Shown: positions 8,430 to 18,324, counted from the first letter of the stretch. The stretch: 64,000 bases of DNA from Thermoplasmata archaeon (GCA_020696365.1 JAEHCM010000002.1:144751-208750), one strand, 5' to 3'. The notes: generated by a model from the sequence alone, not told the origin. Translations and numbers: made by a program.

Positions 8430-9332
8430 TCATCTGTAGCTCTCGCCCGTGATCCTCTCGAGCATTTCGATATACAGTTTGGATATCTCGTCGATCTTAT
8501 CCGCTGGAAGCGTCGGCATCTTCGGTTCGGGCTTGCCTTTCTTCCTAGCCTCCGAGAGCTTCTCGTGGTAGGCTGTCTGCCTGTAGTACTGTCTCACGGA
8601 CTCCTTGCTGAGTTCGACGAACTCCCCCTTCGAATAGCTCTCCCAGTCCCACCAGCGGTCCTCATCGGAGGTGCCGAAGGTGTCCACGACCATGAGCTCG
8701 CGGTTCTCATCGAACGCGTACTCCTTCTTCCCGTCGACATGGATAAGGTCGCGCTTCTCGACCTCCTCCGCGATAACCTCGTCCACGCGGAGTGTGGTCT
8801 CGATGATGTTGTCGTACTCGGCCTGAGTGAGTCCGGATATCTTCAGGGCTTCCTTCTTCGTGAGGAGCCGGTCGACCTTCTCGAGCTTCGTGGTGACCTC
8901 GATGAACGGTTCGGGGAGTTTGTCACCGTATTTGACATCCTTTCCCGATTTGAATCCTAGCTTAGACGGCTTCAGTTCCCCCTCGCATATCCTGTCCCAG
9001 AGGGAGCCGGCGACGTAGTGCCTGCATATCACCTCGAGAGGGATCAGGTAGTTGGTGGACTTCCTGTTGATCTGGGAGTACTCGAGTATCTGCACCCGCT
9101 GAACCCTCATGCGGTCCGGAGGAATGAACTCCTTGAAGTGCGTCTTGACGCCGATCGAACGGCCGACCTGAAACCAGAAAGCGCTCGACCTGCAGAGAGT
9201 CTCTCCCTTGTTCGGGATCAGCGATGGGATGACCTTGTCAAAGACGGATATCTTGTCTGAGAACAAGAATTCGAGTGTGCGGGAGTCCACCTCGTAGACG
9301 TCCTTCACCTTGCCCTGGCGTATCAGTTTCAT
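8430..9332 (-). CDS. purC: Phosphoribosylaminoimidazole-succinocarboxamide synthase (SAICAR synthetase)
   Basis: The 300-residue enzyme joins CAIR and aspartate with ATP hydrolysis in purine synthesis. It has the N-terminal nucleotide-binding strand IRQGKVKDVYEV (K and G conserved), LFSDKISVFD, the RHYVAGSLWDR segment equivalent to the family R-(N/Y)-x-A-G-S motif, and LIHVDGKKEYAFDENRELMVVDTFGTSDEDRWWD, with the metal- and substrate-binding acidic residues. The C-terminal extension to 300 residues is longer than in E. coli PurC and resembles other archaeal and eukaryotic-like versions. No other purine gene is adjacent. Confidence 0.94.
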   Translation of the reverse strand: MKLIRQGKVKDVYEVDSRTLEFLFSDKISVFDKVIPSLIPNKGETLCRSSAFWFQVGRSIGVKTHFKEFIPPDRMRVQRVQILEYSQINRKSTNYLIPLEVICRHYVAGSLWDRICEGELKPSKLGFKSGKDVKYGDKLPEPFIEVTTKLEKVDRLLTKKEALKISGLTQAEYDNIIETTLRVDEVIAEEVEKRDLIHVDGKKEYAFDENRELMVVDTFGTSDEDRWWDWESYSKGEFVELSKESVRQYYRQTAYHEKLSEARKKGKPEPKMPTLPADKIDEISKLYIEMLERITGESYR

Positions 9333-9493
9333 GTGACCAGGTGCGTTGTAAGTGATTGCCGTTATTAATGGTTTTGGTCGTGCTGGACTGCGGACTATCT
9401 CACGCCGACGCTAGCATTGGAAAGGCTCTCTTCCTGTAAGGGAAAAAGGATTAAGGCCCTTGGAGAAGGTACTGCGTGTCGAGGGACTGATAG

Positions 9494-10708
9494 TTGGGTG
9501 AGGCGTTCGACAAACACTTCTCGGCTAGGGCCAACAAGCTGAAGGCATCGGACGTCAGAGAGCTGCTGAAACTGTTGCAGAACCCCGACATGATATCGTT
9601 CGCGGGTGGATTGCCGAATCCGCAGACGTTCCCTACGGAGATGATACGCGAGATCGCCAACGACATCCTCGGAGCGGCCGACGCCGCAAAAGCTCTGCAG
9701 TACGGCATCACCGAGGGCTACCTACCTCTCCGTGAAGCGCTCGCAGACCGGATGAGGAAGAAGGGGATGGACATCGACACCGACAATGTCATCACGGTCA
9801 GCGGGTCGCAGCAAGTCATCGACCTCATGGGCAAGGTCTTCATCGACCCGAACGACCCCATGATAGTCTCAGCGCCCACGTACCTGACGGCCCTGACAGG
9901 GTTCGCGGTATACGACGCACGGTTCGAGACCGTCCCGATCGACCATGACAACATGCGCATGGACCTGTTCGAGGAGAAGCTCGCGGAGCTCTCGAAGGCC
10001 GGCGAGCACCCGAAGATCGTGTATGTGCTCCCCAACTTCCAGAACCCTGCAGGGGTGACCATGCCCGAGAAGAATCGGCGGAGGCTCGTGGACCTTGCCC
10101 ACGAGCACGACCTGATCATCCTCGAGGACGATCCCTACGGCGAGCTCAGATACAAAGGAGAGGACATCCGCCCGATCAAGAGCTTCGACGACGAGGGCAG
10201 AGTCGTGTACATGAGCACTTTCTCCAAGATACTCGCGCCTGGGTTCAGGGTGGGCTGGGCCGTCGGACACACGGACATCTTGCGCAAGCTGATCATAGCG
10301 AAGCAGTCCAGCGATGTCTGCACGAACGTCCTCGGACAGGTCATATCGTGCGAGTACGTCACCCGTGGACACGTCGACCCGCAGATAGCGGAGATCCGCA
10401 AGATATATGGCAGGAAGCTCGACCTCATGCTCAAGGGCATGTCAGAGTTCATGCCGGACAGCGTCCGCTGGCTGACGCCTGAGGGTGGGATGTTCCTGTG
10501 GACGACTCTTCCCGAGGGGGCGTCATCTGTCGAACTGCTGGAGAAGGCGGTGAAGAAGAAGGTCGCGTTCGTCTCCGGCAAGGCGTTCTATCCTAATCCG
10601 GCGGATGGGTTCAGCACGCTCCGCTTGAACTTCACATACCCCTCGGACGAGATGATAACCGAGGGGCTGAGGCGCCTCGGCTCAGTGCTCGACGAGGAGC
10701 TGACATGA
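9494..10708 (+). CDS. PLP-dependent aminotransferase, class I (2-aminoadipate/LysN-like)
   Basis: The 404-residue protein is a fold-type I aminotransferase. It shows ISFAGGLPNPQTFP near 34-47, QYGITEGYLPLREAL, VITVSGSQQVIDL, NFQNPAGVTM, LEDDPYGELRY and the PLP lysine in STFSKILAPGFRVGW. This set is typical of the LysN/alpha-aminoadipate and aromatic/branched-chain aminotransferases with an N-terminal mobile segment. Amino acid deamination or lysine metabolism are both possible; the substrate cannot be read from the sequence. The start codon is TTG 9494. Confidence 0.88.
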   Translation: MGEAFDKHFSARANKLKASDVRELLKLLQNPDMISFAGGLPNPQTFPTEMIREIANDILGAADAAKALQYGITEGYLPLREALADRMRKKGMDIDTDNVITVSGSQQVIDLMGKVFIDPNDPMIVSAPTYLTALTGFAVYDARFETVPIDHDNMRMDLFEEKLAELSKAGEHPKIVYVLPNFQNPAGVTMPEKNRRRLVDLAHEHDLIILEDDPYGELRYKGEDIRPIKSFDDEGRVVYMSTFSKILAPGFRVGWAVGHTDILRKLIIAKQSSDVCTNVLGQVISCEYVTRGHVDPQIAEIRKIYGRKLDLMLKGMSEFMPDSVRWLTPEGGMFLWTTLPEGASSVELLEKAVKKKVAFVSGKAFYPNPADGFSTLRLNFTYPSDEMITEGLRRLGSVLDEELT

Positions 10709-10754
10709 CGATGATGCCGAGACAGACCTCCGCAAAATGACGCACGCGTGCGCT

Positions 10755-11456
10755 TCAGAACATATCCGCGTCCGCGTGAACGACGATGCCGCTCCCCGTG
10801 ATCGAATACGGCTTGACCCTCCTCGAGTGGGCCGTCCTCCTCATCTTCAACACTCTCACCGTCAGCTGCACCTCCCCGGAGTCACGGTTCTCCTCTGAAT
10901 CCAGGAGAATCACTCCGTCAGCAGTGTATTCCGCGAGCCCGTCGCGCGACGACCTCGGGTTCTCGTCCTTGACTTCGGCCGTCAGGATCACGGTCGCCCC
11001 TGTGCTCCGAAGCAGCTGACTGAGGTTGAACAGGTTGGTGCGGCGCTCCGACTCATCCGAGAACATCATGTTGAGGAGGGAGATCGAGTCGACGACCACC
11101 CTCTTGGCCCCGAATGACTTCACGAACTTCGGCAGCTCGCTCTTTATCCTCGTGATGGTCGTCTTGGCGTCTGATGGCTCGAGCTTGAAGAGCCCGAGCT
11201 TCTTGCCGGATATGGCGTCGCCCAGGTCCCAGCCGAATGAGGCGGCGTTCTTCAGAACGGAGTCCTTGTCCTCCTCGAGCGATATGAATATGCAGTGCTC
11301 GTCATTGGCGAGACCTTCCATCAGGAACTGGAGCGCCATCGTCGTCTTGCCCGTCCCGAAGGAGCCCATGAGCACAACGATATGCCCCTCAGGCAGACCG
11401 CCCTGAAGCATTTCATCCAGTCCAGATACACCTGTCTTGATCCTACTCAGCTCCAT
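10755..11456 (-). CDS. KaiC-like RecA-superfamily ATPase (intact P-loop)
   Basis: The 233-residue single-domain KaiC homologue has SRIKTGVSGLDEMLQGGLP (sensor-type N-terminus), Walker A GSFGTGKTT at 31-39, catalytic acidic pair SLEED near 67-71, Walker B RVVVDSISLL and the C-terminal RVLKMRRTAHSRRVKPYSIT strand. The chosen ATG 11456 lies 7 bases after the upstream stop with ribosome site GGGGTGA; the longer GTG start at 11474 would overlap the upstream gene. Archaeal KaiC-like proteins are usually signalling or motility-linked ATPases, but no partner kinase or flagellar gene is present. It is the last gene of the lonB block. Confidence 0.88.
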   Translation of the reverse strand: MELSRIKTGVSGLDEMLQGGLPEGHIVVLMGSFGTGKTTMALQFLMEGLANDEHCIFISLEEDKDSVLKNAASFGWDLGDAISGKKLGLFKLEPSDAKTTITRIKSELPKFVKSFGAKRVVVDSISLLNMMFSDESERRTNLFNLSQLLRSTGATVILTAEVKDENPRSSRDGLAEYTADGVILLDSEENRDSGEVQLTVRVLKMRRTAHSRRVKPYSITGSGIVVHADADMF

Positions 11457-11463
11457 ATCCTGT

Positions 11464-12309
11464 TCACCCCACACGCTCCGTGTTGATCACGACGAACCCG
11501 CTCTGGGACGTGATGAGGGTCGCGAACCTGGCGATCCTCTCCTGGTCGAGATGCGGCAGGACGCTCATGAACTTCTCGACATAGAGGTACCTCTGCCTCC
11601 TGGATGTGTGATGGAACTTGGCCCACTCAAACCGCAGGACGCCATCTACGCTGTCGATGATCATCTGCTGCCGTCTCCTGTCCAGTATCTCATCCGTCAG
11701 TAGTATGTAGAATATGCACTGCCACTTCTTCGCCATACGCTGTATCCCCTTGAGTAGCGCCACGATATCCTCGAACTTGACGGTTTCCGAAACCACGAGG
11801 TCCGTCAACGAGTCCAACACGATAAGGCTCTTGGGGGCGTTCTCGTCCAAGAAGGAGACCAACGATTCGAGGACATCCTCGTCCTTCTTCTCCGCGAAGA
11901 GGTCGGAACAGTCCGAACCCACCCAGCTTGTCGGAACGACAGTTCTGAAGAAGTATCCTCTGGAGAAATCCTTGAAGAGCAGGTTGGCTTCCAGAGATTC
12001 GTGGAAATCCTTCGCGAAGGAGAACTGGACCTCCCGGAGTATGTCCTCCTTCGATTTGGAGAAAGTCACATAGGCCATCTTGTCCGGCAATATGCCATCC
12101 TTGCCTGCATCGCCCATCATGAAGCTACGGGTTTCCGGGAACTCCTTCACGAGGCCGATCTTGGCTGCGGAAGTGAGCGCGAACTCCAGCCCTCCACCTC
12201 CGACGTCGCCGAGTAGCAGGACGACTGAGCCCGCGGGCATCCCGCCTCCGATTATGGAGTCGAAGTCTGCGACTCCCGTGGGCATCCTATCTAGCTTCCC
12301 TTCCGACAT
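11464..12309 (-). CDS. KaiC-like protein with degenerate Walker A motif
   Basis: This 281-residue protein follows the KaiC layout: LDRMPTGVADFDSIIGGGMP at the N-terminus, a hydrophobic strand leading to the P-loop position, and SLIVLDSLTDLVVS as the Walker B equivalent. At the P-loop it reads GDVGGGGLEFA (34-44), so the Lys and Ser/Thr that bind ATP phosphate are Gly and Leu. It is probably unable to hydrolyse ATP and may regulate the intact paralogue translated immediately downstream. Start ATG 12309 was chosen; ATG 12330 is an alternative. The open frame further upstream only overlaps pncC. Confidence 0.85.
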   Translation of the reverse strand: MSEGKLDRMPTGVADFDSIIGGGMPAGSVVLLLGDVGGGGLEFALTSAAKIGLVKEFPETRSFMMGDAGKDGILPDKMAYVTFSKSKEDILREVQFSFAKDFHESLEANLLFKDFSRGYFFRTVVPTSWVGSDCSDLFAEKKDEDVLESLVSFLDENAPKSLIVLDSLTDLVVSETVKFEDIVALLKGIQRMAKKWQCIFYILLTDEILDRRRQQMIIDSVDGVLRFEWAKFHHTSRRQRYLYVEKFMSVLPHLDQERIARFATLITSQSGFVVINTERVG

Positions 12310-12392
12310 GAGTGCACTGCGCAAATGCATGTCTGGACTATTGAAACTTTTCGGACTGAACGGCAATGCGCGCGCGCAACGACCTCGCTCGG

Positions 12393-12863
12393 TCATCCAC
12401 GGCTCAAGAGCTCCGACAGCATCTCGAGTGCCTTGAGGACCGCCTGAGCCTTCACCTCCGACCGCGAGCCGGCGAAGACGCTGCGAGCGGAGAACGACCG
12501 CTCGGATGAACTGACCGCGATGTAAACGAGGCCGACTGGCTTGGCAGGGGTGGCCCCCGTCGGGCCGGCGATCCCAGTTATGCCGACTCCGATACTGGCT
12601 CCAAGCCGCTTCCTGACGCCATCGGCCATCATCAGGGCGACCTCCTCGCTGACCGCACCCATCGATTCGAGCGTGCTCCGGTCTACTCCGAGAAGCGAGA
12701 ACTTGGCCTCGTTGCCGTACGATATCACACCTCCGAGGAAGTAGGCGCTGCTCCCTGGCACATCGGTGATCGCATCCCCGAGTCTGCCCCCGGTACATGA
12801 TTCGGCGACTGCCAGGGTCAGAGACCGCTGTTCCAGGACCTTTCCGACATCACTTGCGAGCAC
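12393..12863 (-). CDS. pncC: Nicotinamide-nucleotide amidase (CinA C-terminal domain family)
   Basis: The 156-residue protein is a stand-alone CinA C-terminal domain: LAVAESCTGGRLGDAIT near 17-33, SSAYFLGGVISYGNEAK, GITGIAGPTGATPAKPVG and a FAGSRSEVKAQAV helix. The family deamidates nicotinamide mononucleotide to nicotinic acid mononucleotide. GTG 12863 is preferred since it follows GGAGGAAG and gives a normal N-terminus, overlapping nadM by 14 bases. Sitting directly behind the NMN adenylyltransferase gene, it points to a small NAD recycling unit. Confidence 0.88.
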   Translation of the reverse strand: MLASDVGKVLEQRSLTLAVAESCTGGRLGDAITDVPGSSAYFLGGVISYGNEAKFSLLGVDRSTLESMGAVSEEVALMMADGVRKRLGASIGVGITGIAGPTGATPAKPVGLVYIAVSSSERSFSARSVFAGSRSEVKAQAVLKALEMLSELLSRG

Positions 12864-13386
12864 AACTCTTCCTCCGAGAAGCCTTCTTGACCGAAACGTC
12901 CGCGAGTCTCGCTCGCACACCAAGCTCCTCGGCGAACGAGGCGACCGCTGGGGGCACGAGGTGGCGCCAGCGCTCGCCCGCCTGCATCCTCCGCCTTATC
13001 TCGGTGCCCGAGTACAGCTTGCCGTTGTATGTCTTGGTCTTCCTCACTTCGTAACCGACCTGGCCGAAAAGCGAGCGGGTGAGCGCGTTGTTGGAGTAGA
13101 CCACGTCGAACGGCGGAACATATGACTCGACGTGGCCGACCCATATGGCGTATCTGTTGACATCGCGGACCGAGACTATGTGGACCTTTGAAAGGGCGTC
13201 GTCCGGCAGAGACGACATGATCATCTGGTACCTCTCGCTGGCTGTGAACGGATTCAACATAGTATGGGATTCCTCAGCGCTCCCTATCACGATCACGAGG
13301 TCGTCGCACTCCGACAGAACTTCCAGGACGACCTTGAGATGACCTCTATGGAACGGTTGAAACCTGCCAACGACCAGGGCGCGCAC
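12850..13386 (-). CDS. nadM: Nicotinamide-nucleotide adenylyltransferase, archaeal type
   Basis: The product transfers AMP from ATP to NMN to make NAD. The 178-residue protein has the nucleotidyltransferase motif GRFQPFHRGHLK at 8-19 (HxGH variant), IGSAEESHTMLNPFTASER, and the C-terminal SGTEIRRRM equivalent of the ISSTxIR motif. GTG 13386 gives the usual start MRALVVGRFQPF; GTG 13395 is a three-codon-longer alternative. It begins about 22 bases after lonB and overlaps pncC, consistent with one transcript. Length is normal for archaeal NadM. Confidence 0.92.
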   Translation of the reverse strand: MRALVVGRFQPFHRGHLKVVLEVLSECDDLVIVIGSAEESHTMLNPFTASERYQMIMSSLPDDALSKVHIVSVRDVNRYAIWVGHVESYVPPFDVVYSNNALTRSLFGQVGYEVRKTKTYNGKLYSGTEIRRRMQAGERWRHLVPPAVASFAEELGVRARLADVSVKKASRRKSCARK

Positions 13387-13408
13387 TAAAACCACCGGAC
13401 CTCTGAAC

Positions 13409-15406
13409 TCAGTTGATGACGGCCCTCTCGACTGCCGACGCGGGCGTCGAAGGCTTCGATGAAGGGGGAGAGAGCCGTTTCCCTGCCACGACCAAGGCAG
13501 CCAGCTTCTTCAGCAATCCCTCCTTCTTCGAACCGACAAGCGCATGGGAGAGGACGTCGCTGAGCGTCCTGACGGGTATGACCCGGATCTTTCCTATGTA
13601 CTTGTCCTCCAGGACCACGTCCCTCATGTTCTGCTCAGGTATCAACACCGTATTTATGCCCATCTCCGCGGCGGCCTCTATCTTCGCAGTGACTCCGCCC
13701 ACCGGCAACACCTGACCGCGCACGCTCAGGCTCCCGGTCATCGCGACGCTCTGGTCTACCTCGATGTCCTCGAAGGCCGACATGACGGCCGTTGCGACGG
13801 CTATCGACGCGCTGTCGCCCTCGATCCCTTCGTATGTGCCTATGAACTGAACATGTATGTCGTGATTGGTTATGTCCTGTCTAGTGTATTTCTTGATGAG
13901 GGCGGAGACATTCTGCACCGATTCCTTTGCGATCTCCCCGAGTTTCCCGGTCGCGATGATCCTCCCACTCTCCCTCTCCTGGGAGGGCGTGACCTCGGCG
14001 ACGATCGGGGTTACTATGCCGGAGAACTCCGCCATGGACGAATCGGCATTGAGCACCGCCAACCCGTTGACGATCCCCGTCACTGCACCCTCGGTCAGAC
14101 ACATATCGTAGTCCTTCCTGTGCTCCACGGCCCGGTCGGTCACCTGCTGCTCAAGGGAGCGTGCGGTCAATTTGGCCTCCACCACGTGCCTGGCCTCGAC
14201 GAGGTTCTCGCCACGCTCGCGCGCGACGTCACCGGCCACACGCACCAAGCCTCCGAGCTCTCGGAGCCTGAGGGTGAGCATGCCCCTGCGTCCGGAGCGC
14301 CTCTGGGCCTCGCGGATGACCTCCGCCACCGCCGCCTTCGAGAAGTGCGGTATCTTCTTGTCCTTGGAGACCTCCTGGGCGACGAATCTTATGAGCTTCT
14401 CCCGGTTTGCGTCGTCGTCGGGCATCGTGTTCCTCATGTATATCTCGTACCCGTAGCCGCGGATCCTTGACCGGAGTGCCGGATGCATGCTACCGACCGC
14501 ATCCAGGTTCCCAGCTGCCACGAGGATGAAGTCGCATGGGACGGGTTCGCTCTTCACCATAGCGCCTGAACTCCTCTCGCTCTGGCCGAGAATGCCGAAC
14601 TCGCCCTCCTGGAGGGCTGTGAGCAGGCTATGCTGGCTCTCTATCCTGAGCATGTTTATCTCGTCTATGAATAGGACTCCCTTGCTAGCCTTGTGGATCG
14701 CGCCGGGCTCCAGCCGCTCATGGGCAGGCGTTTCGAGCCCTCCGCTCTGGAACGGGTCGTGCTTGACGTCCCCGAGCAACGCACCCGCATGCGCTCCCGT
14801 GGCGTCCACGAACGGCGGTGGATCGTCGGGGGCGTGCGTCACCACCAACTTTGGGACCATGATGGCCTCGCGCCGTTGGCCCGTCATGTACCTGAATATC
14901 ATGAATATGAACAGGGCACCCACGATACCGATCAGGAGTATCGTCGAATCTCCGGACTGGATGTAGAAGAAAACCGTGAGGAGTAGGAACATGACCAGCA
15001 GACCGATCGCCCATGAGTTTCTCTGGTTGCGCTTCTGTTCGGCCTCTGCCTTCTGTGCCTGGACGATCTCCTTGCCCTTGCCGACCGGGACGATCCTGAT
15101 TTTGGGCTCGTTCGAGTCGTCAGGGTTGTGATACGCGATGACATCCTGGAGGTCGCCCTTTGGGATGAAGTCGATCATGGAATTGGCCAGCATGGACTTG
15201 CCAGTACCCGGGTCGCCGATCAGAATGACGTGCCTCTTCTGTTCGGCCGCCTTCCTGATGACCCTCACTGCCGCTTCCTGACCGACGACCTGGTCCACGA
15301 GGTTGGACGGAATCGTGATCTCGTCGGTCGCCTCGAACTTCTGGCTCTTGATCCAATCTTCGACATCGGGCAAGCCCAGCTCGGCCTTAGAATCAACAAC
15401 GCCCAT
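13409..15406 (-). CDS. lonB: Membrane-anchored ATP-dependent Lon protease, archaeal LonB
   Basis: The 665-residue LonB has an AAA+ domain with Walker A GDPGTGKS at 64-71 and Walker [12 protein letters not shown] at 243-253. Two transmembrane helices (about 132-149 and 155-173) are inserted between them, the signature of LonB. The C-terminal protease carries the Ser-Lys dyad at S532 ([10 protein letters not shown]) and K575 ([10 protein letters not shown]). It degrades unfolded and regulatory proteins at the cytoplasmic face of the membrane. ATG 15406 lies about 27 bases from a TATA-like gcttaatagg, so the message may be leaderless. It is divergent from hel308 and heads nadM-pncC-KaiC-KaiC. 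Confidence 0.96.
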   Translation of the reverse strand: MGVVDSKAELGLPDVEDWIKSQKFEATDEITIPSNLVDQVVGQEAAVRVIRKAAEQKRHVILIGDPGTGKSMLANSMIDFIPKGDLQDVIAYHNPDDSNEPKIRIVPVGKGKEIVQAQKAEAEQKRNQRNSWAIGLLVMFLLLTVFFYIQSGDSTILLIGIVGALFIFMIFRYMTGQRREAIMVPKLVVTHAPDDPPPFVDATGAHAGALLGDVKHDPFQSGGLETPAHERLEPGAIHKASKGVLFIDEINMLRIESQHSLLTALQEGEFGILGQSERSSGAMVKSEPVPCDFILVAAGNLDAVGSMHPALRSRIRGYGYEIYMRNTMPDDDANREKLIRFVAQEVSKDKKIPHFSKAAVAEVIREAQRRSGRRGMLTLRLRELGGLVRVAGDVARERGENLVEARHVVEAKLTARSLEQQVTDRAVEHRKDYDMCLTEGAVTGIVNGLAVLNADSSMAEFSGIVTPIVAEVTPSQERESGRIIATGKLGEIAKESVQNVSALIKKYTRQDITNHDIHVQFIGTYEGIEGDSASIAVATAVMSAFEDIEVDQSVAMTGSLSVRGQVLPVGGVTAKIEAAAEMGINTVLIPEQNMRDVVLEDKYIGKIRVIPVRTLSDVLSHALVGSKKEGLLKKLAALVVAGKRLSPPSSKPSTPASAVERAVIN

Positions 15407-15583
15407 CGGACTACACCAGTACCTGGGGTTCCTATTAAGCTTGTGCTAAATAAGCATTGCGCCTTGAAGCGTTATGCAATGAGCCGAGCCAGTGTATTCG
15501 GTCCGGCCCGTGCGAAGCATTTCATTCAGCACGAACAAATATTAACTGTGTCGGCATGTCAAATCGGTTCCTGCAGGAAGAGA

Positions 15584-17758
15584 ATGAAGCTAGATGACCT
15601 TGGCATTGATGGCCGGATAGTAGAGAAGCTGCGGGCCAACGGGATCGAGGAGCTGTACCCCCCACAGGCTCAGGCTGTAGCCCCAGCGCTTGCAGGTCGG
15701 AACCTCGTCCTGGCGATACCGACGGCCTCCGGGAAGAGCCTGGTCGCATACCTGGCAATCCTTCACAGCGTTCTCAAAGGAGGCAAGGCGCTCTACATCG
15801 TCCCCTTGAAGGCCCTCGCCTCGGAGAAGTACGAGGACCTCTCGAAGTTTGCGGACCTGGGCATCAAAGTCGGGGAGTCGACCGGAGACTACGACGACAT
15901 CGACCCGAAGCTGAGCACATACGACGTCGTAATCGCGACATCCGAGAAGGTCGATTCGCTCCTGCGCCACCGCACCAAGTGGCTCAAGCAGATCACGGTG
16001 GTCGTCGCTGACGAGGTCCACCTGATGAACGATCCCGACAGGGGCCCGACCCTGGAGGTCATACTTGTCAAGTTCAGAACTTTCAGCCCGGACTCCCAGC
16101 TAATCGCCCTATCTGCGACGATACGCAACTGCTCGGAACTCGCGGAGTGGTTGGAGGCGGAGCTGGTCATCAGCGACTGGAGGCCGGTACCCCTTCGGGA
16201 GGGCGTGTGCTCGGACGGCCAGATATTCTTCACGGACAACTCGAAAAGGACCCTTCCAGAGGGGGAGAACCCCATCCACAGCATCGTCGCCTCCACGATC
16301 CGGGCAGGGGGCCAATGTCTGGTGTTCGTCAACACGCGCAGGTCGACCGAGTCGCTCGCTGTCGAGCTGGGGACCATGGTGAGGAGGCTCATGCCTGAGA
16401 AGAAGGGTGCGCTGAGCCAGGCGTCGAAGAGGCTCGCCGGGGAGCAGGAGGAGCCTACCATGCTCGGGGCGAAGCTCGCGCGATGCATCAGGAACGGCTG
16501 CGCGTTCCACCACGCCGGCCTAGCCAGCTCGCAGAGGAAGCTCGTGGAGTCCAGCTTCAGAAACGGCGATATCGGAGTCATCACCGCCACGCCCACCCTC
16601 GCCGCTGGCATCAACCTGCCGGCAAGGACTGTCATCGTCAGGGATGTCAAGAGGTTCGATTCGAACTTCGGCTATACAGCCGTGCCAGTCCTCGAGGTGA
16701 AGCAGATGTGCGGCCGGGCGGGGCGTCCGAGGTACGACAAGTACGGAGAGGCGATCCTCATCGCGAGGAACGAGGAGGAGAGGCAGTTCATGCTCGACAC
16801 GTACCTGCTCGGAGAGAACGAGAACCTCTACTCCAAGCTCGGGACGGAGCCAGCGATACGGTCGCATGTGCTGGGGCTCGTAGCGACGGGTGATGCGCGG
16901 TCCTACGAGGACCTCCTCGACTTCTTCGGAAGGACTTTCTTGGCTCACCAGACGGACATCCATCATCTCGAGGACAACATCGAGAAGGTGACGAAGTTCC
17001 TCAGGGATGAGGGGATGATCGAGGGCGACGACGAACTTGCGGTGACAAGCTTCGGGAAGAGGGTCAGTGACGTCTACATCGACCCGCTCTCCGCCACCAT
17101 GATCAGAGACGCGTTGAAGAACCACAGGGAGGCCTGTGAATTCGGGCTCATACACGCGGTCTGCTCCGTCCCGGACATGAAGCTCATGTACCTGAGACGC
17201 TCGGACTATGATTGGATAGAGGAGTTCCTCGACGAGGTGAGAGAGAGCCTCCTGGTCGAGGTCGTGCCTCCATCGGACATAGGCAGGTACGAGCTCTTCC
17301 TATCTGAGATCAAGACGGCCAAGGTGGTTTACGATTGGATCTCCGAAACCAGCGAGACGTCCATGGAGAAGACCTATGGCATCGGCCCCGGCGACATCCG
17401 GAACAAGGTGGAGCGGGCCGAATGGCTCATGCACGCAGCATTACGCATCGCCGGGCTCGTGAACCGCGACGCCGTCGGAGACATCGAGGACATACACAGG
17501 CGGATCCAATACGGAGTCAAGGGCGAGCTTCTCGGGCTGGTGAAACTGAAGGGAATTGGACGCGTCAGGGCAAGAGCCTTGTTCCACCGCAACATCCGCA
17601 CGCTCGAAGATCTTCGTAACACGAGTTATGACATTCTGAGGCAGATACCCAATGTGGGCGAGGCTGTCGCGAGGTCGATCAAGTCGCAGCTCGGACAATC
17701 GGAGCCGGGCATCCCAGAAGAGCCGGAATCTGGACAGAGCTCCCTCGGCGATTTCTGA
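15584..17758 (+). CDS. hel308: Superfamily 2 DNA helicase Hel308
   Basis: The 724-residue helicase has Q-motif region LYPPQAQAV, Walker A AIPTASGKS at 44-52, DEVH at 143-146, LSATIRNCSEL, FHHAGLASSQRK, TPTLAAGINLPARTVIV and QMCGRAGRPRYDKYG. A winged-helix/ratchet region and a C-terminal helix-hairpin-helix (LKGIGRVRARALF and IPNVGEAVARSIKSQ) follow. Hel308 unwinds lagging-strand forks and joint molecules at stalled replication sites. ATG 15584, behind GGAAGAG and downstream of a TATA-like caaatatta near 15536, gives the normal N-terminus MKLDDLGI. The frame is open further upstream only opposite lonB. Cgi121 follows it, a pairing common in archaea. Confidence 0.96.
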   Translation: MKLDDLGIDGRIVEKLRANGIEELYPPQAQAVAPALAGRNLVLAIPTASGKSLVAYLAILHSVLKGGKALYIVPLKALASEKYEDLSKFADLGIKVGESTGDYDDIDPKLSTYDVVIATSEKVDSLLRHRTKWLKQITVVVADEVHLMNDPDRGPTLEVILVKFRTFSPDSQLIALSATIRNCSELAEWLEAELVISDWRPVPLREGVCSDGQIFFTDNSKRTLPEGENPIHSIVASTIRAGGQCLVFVNTRRSTESLAVELGTMVRRLMPEKKGALSQASKRLAGEQEEPTMLGAKLARCIRNGCAFHHAGLASSQRKLVESSFRNGDIGVITATPTLAAGINLPARTVIVRDVKRFDSNFGYTAVPVLEVKQMCGRAGRPRYDKYGEAILIARNEEERQFMLDTYLLGENENLYSKLGTEPAIRSHVLGLVATGDARSYEDLLDFFGRTFLAHQTDIHHLEDNIEKVTKFLRDEGMIEGDDELAVTSFGKRVSDVYIDPLSATMIRDALKNHREACEFGLIHAVCSVPDMKLMYLRRSDYDWIEEFLDEVRESLLVEVVPPSDIGRYELFLSEIKTAKVVYDWISETSETSMEKTYGIGPGDIRNKVERAEWLMHAALRIAGLVNRDAVGDIEDIHRRIQYGVKGELLGLVKLKGIGRVRARALFHRNIRTLEDLRNTSYDILRQIPNVGEAVARSIKSQLGQSEPGIPEEPESGQSSLGDF

Positions 17759-17802
17759 CCAAGTTATATTACCGTGCTGAGTGATTCTAGCTTCTGACCC
17801 CC

Positions 17803-18324
17803 ATGCCCGACACGGACTCTGGACCCCCGGAAGGTGGCATCGTCGCCTGGAAACGGCAGACCGCGCCCGGAGAGGGGCCAAGACTGATGGATGCCCTACT
17901 CGACGACGCGTCGGCAGCGGGAGCAAGCATCCTGGTTCTTGACGGAAGCATGGTGTTCGGCTCCGACCACCTCGCGAGCGCCCTATACCACGCGCGCAAG
18001 GCCATCGACGGGGGGTGGAACGCCTCAGACTCCCTTCAGATGGAGACGCTCCTGTACTCGTCCGGGGAGAGGCAGCTCAGCAGCGCGATAAAGAAGATGT
18101 CGGTAAGCGACACTACGACTGTCGTCGTCGTCGCGAGACTGTCCACCAACGGGTTCGACCCTGGCGAAGGATGGGACATTCTACCCAGGAAACCGGGATC
18201 CGTCGAGATGGATCAGCTCACCAGATTCGGGATCGACCTGACGTCGGCAGGAACCACCCGGGCCGACCTTCTGAGCGATCTCGTCCTCGAGCGCGTGGCG
18301 AATGTCGACCTTATAAAGAAGTGA
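17803..18324 (+). CDS. cgi121: KEOPS complex subunit Cgi121
   Basis: This 173-residue protein matches Cgi121: VFGSDHLASALYHARKAI near 49-66, then NASDSLQMETLLYSSGERQLSSAI, the conserved Glu-Ile/Leu-x-Tyr-SG-Q pattern. Cgi121 recruits tRNA to KEOPS (Kae1, Bud32, Pcc1) for threonylcarbamoyl-adenosine formation at A37. A TATA-like gttatatta at 17763-17771 precedes it, so it may have its own promoter even though hel308 ends only 44 bases upstream. The N-terminal 25 residues and the tail after residue 125 are less typical. Confidence 0.85.
   Translation: MPDTDSGPPEGGIVAWKRQTAPGEGPRLMDALLDDASAAGASILVLDGSMVFGSDHLASALYHARKAIDGGWNASDSLQMETLLYSSGERQLSSAIKKMSVSDTTTVVVVARLSTNGFDPGEGWDILPRKPGSVEMDQLTRFGIDLTSAGTTRADLLSDLVLERVANVDLIKK

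Noticed and set aside
12310..12798. Open frame extending the degenerate KaiC gene upstream by 163 residues
   Set aside because: It lies opposite frame within pncC, is Arg-rich and shows no protein-like pattern before MSEGKLDRMP.
13544..14470. 308-residue plus-strand frame within lonB
   Set aside because: It is antisense to the intact protease gene; composition is His/Arg/Leu-rich shadow sequence.
15128..15583. Open frame extending Hel308 upstream by 152 residues
   Set aside because: It is antisense to lonB, and Hel308 proteins start at the MKLDDLGI segment; a ribosome site and TATA-like element support ATG 15584.
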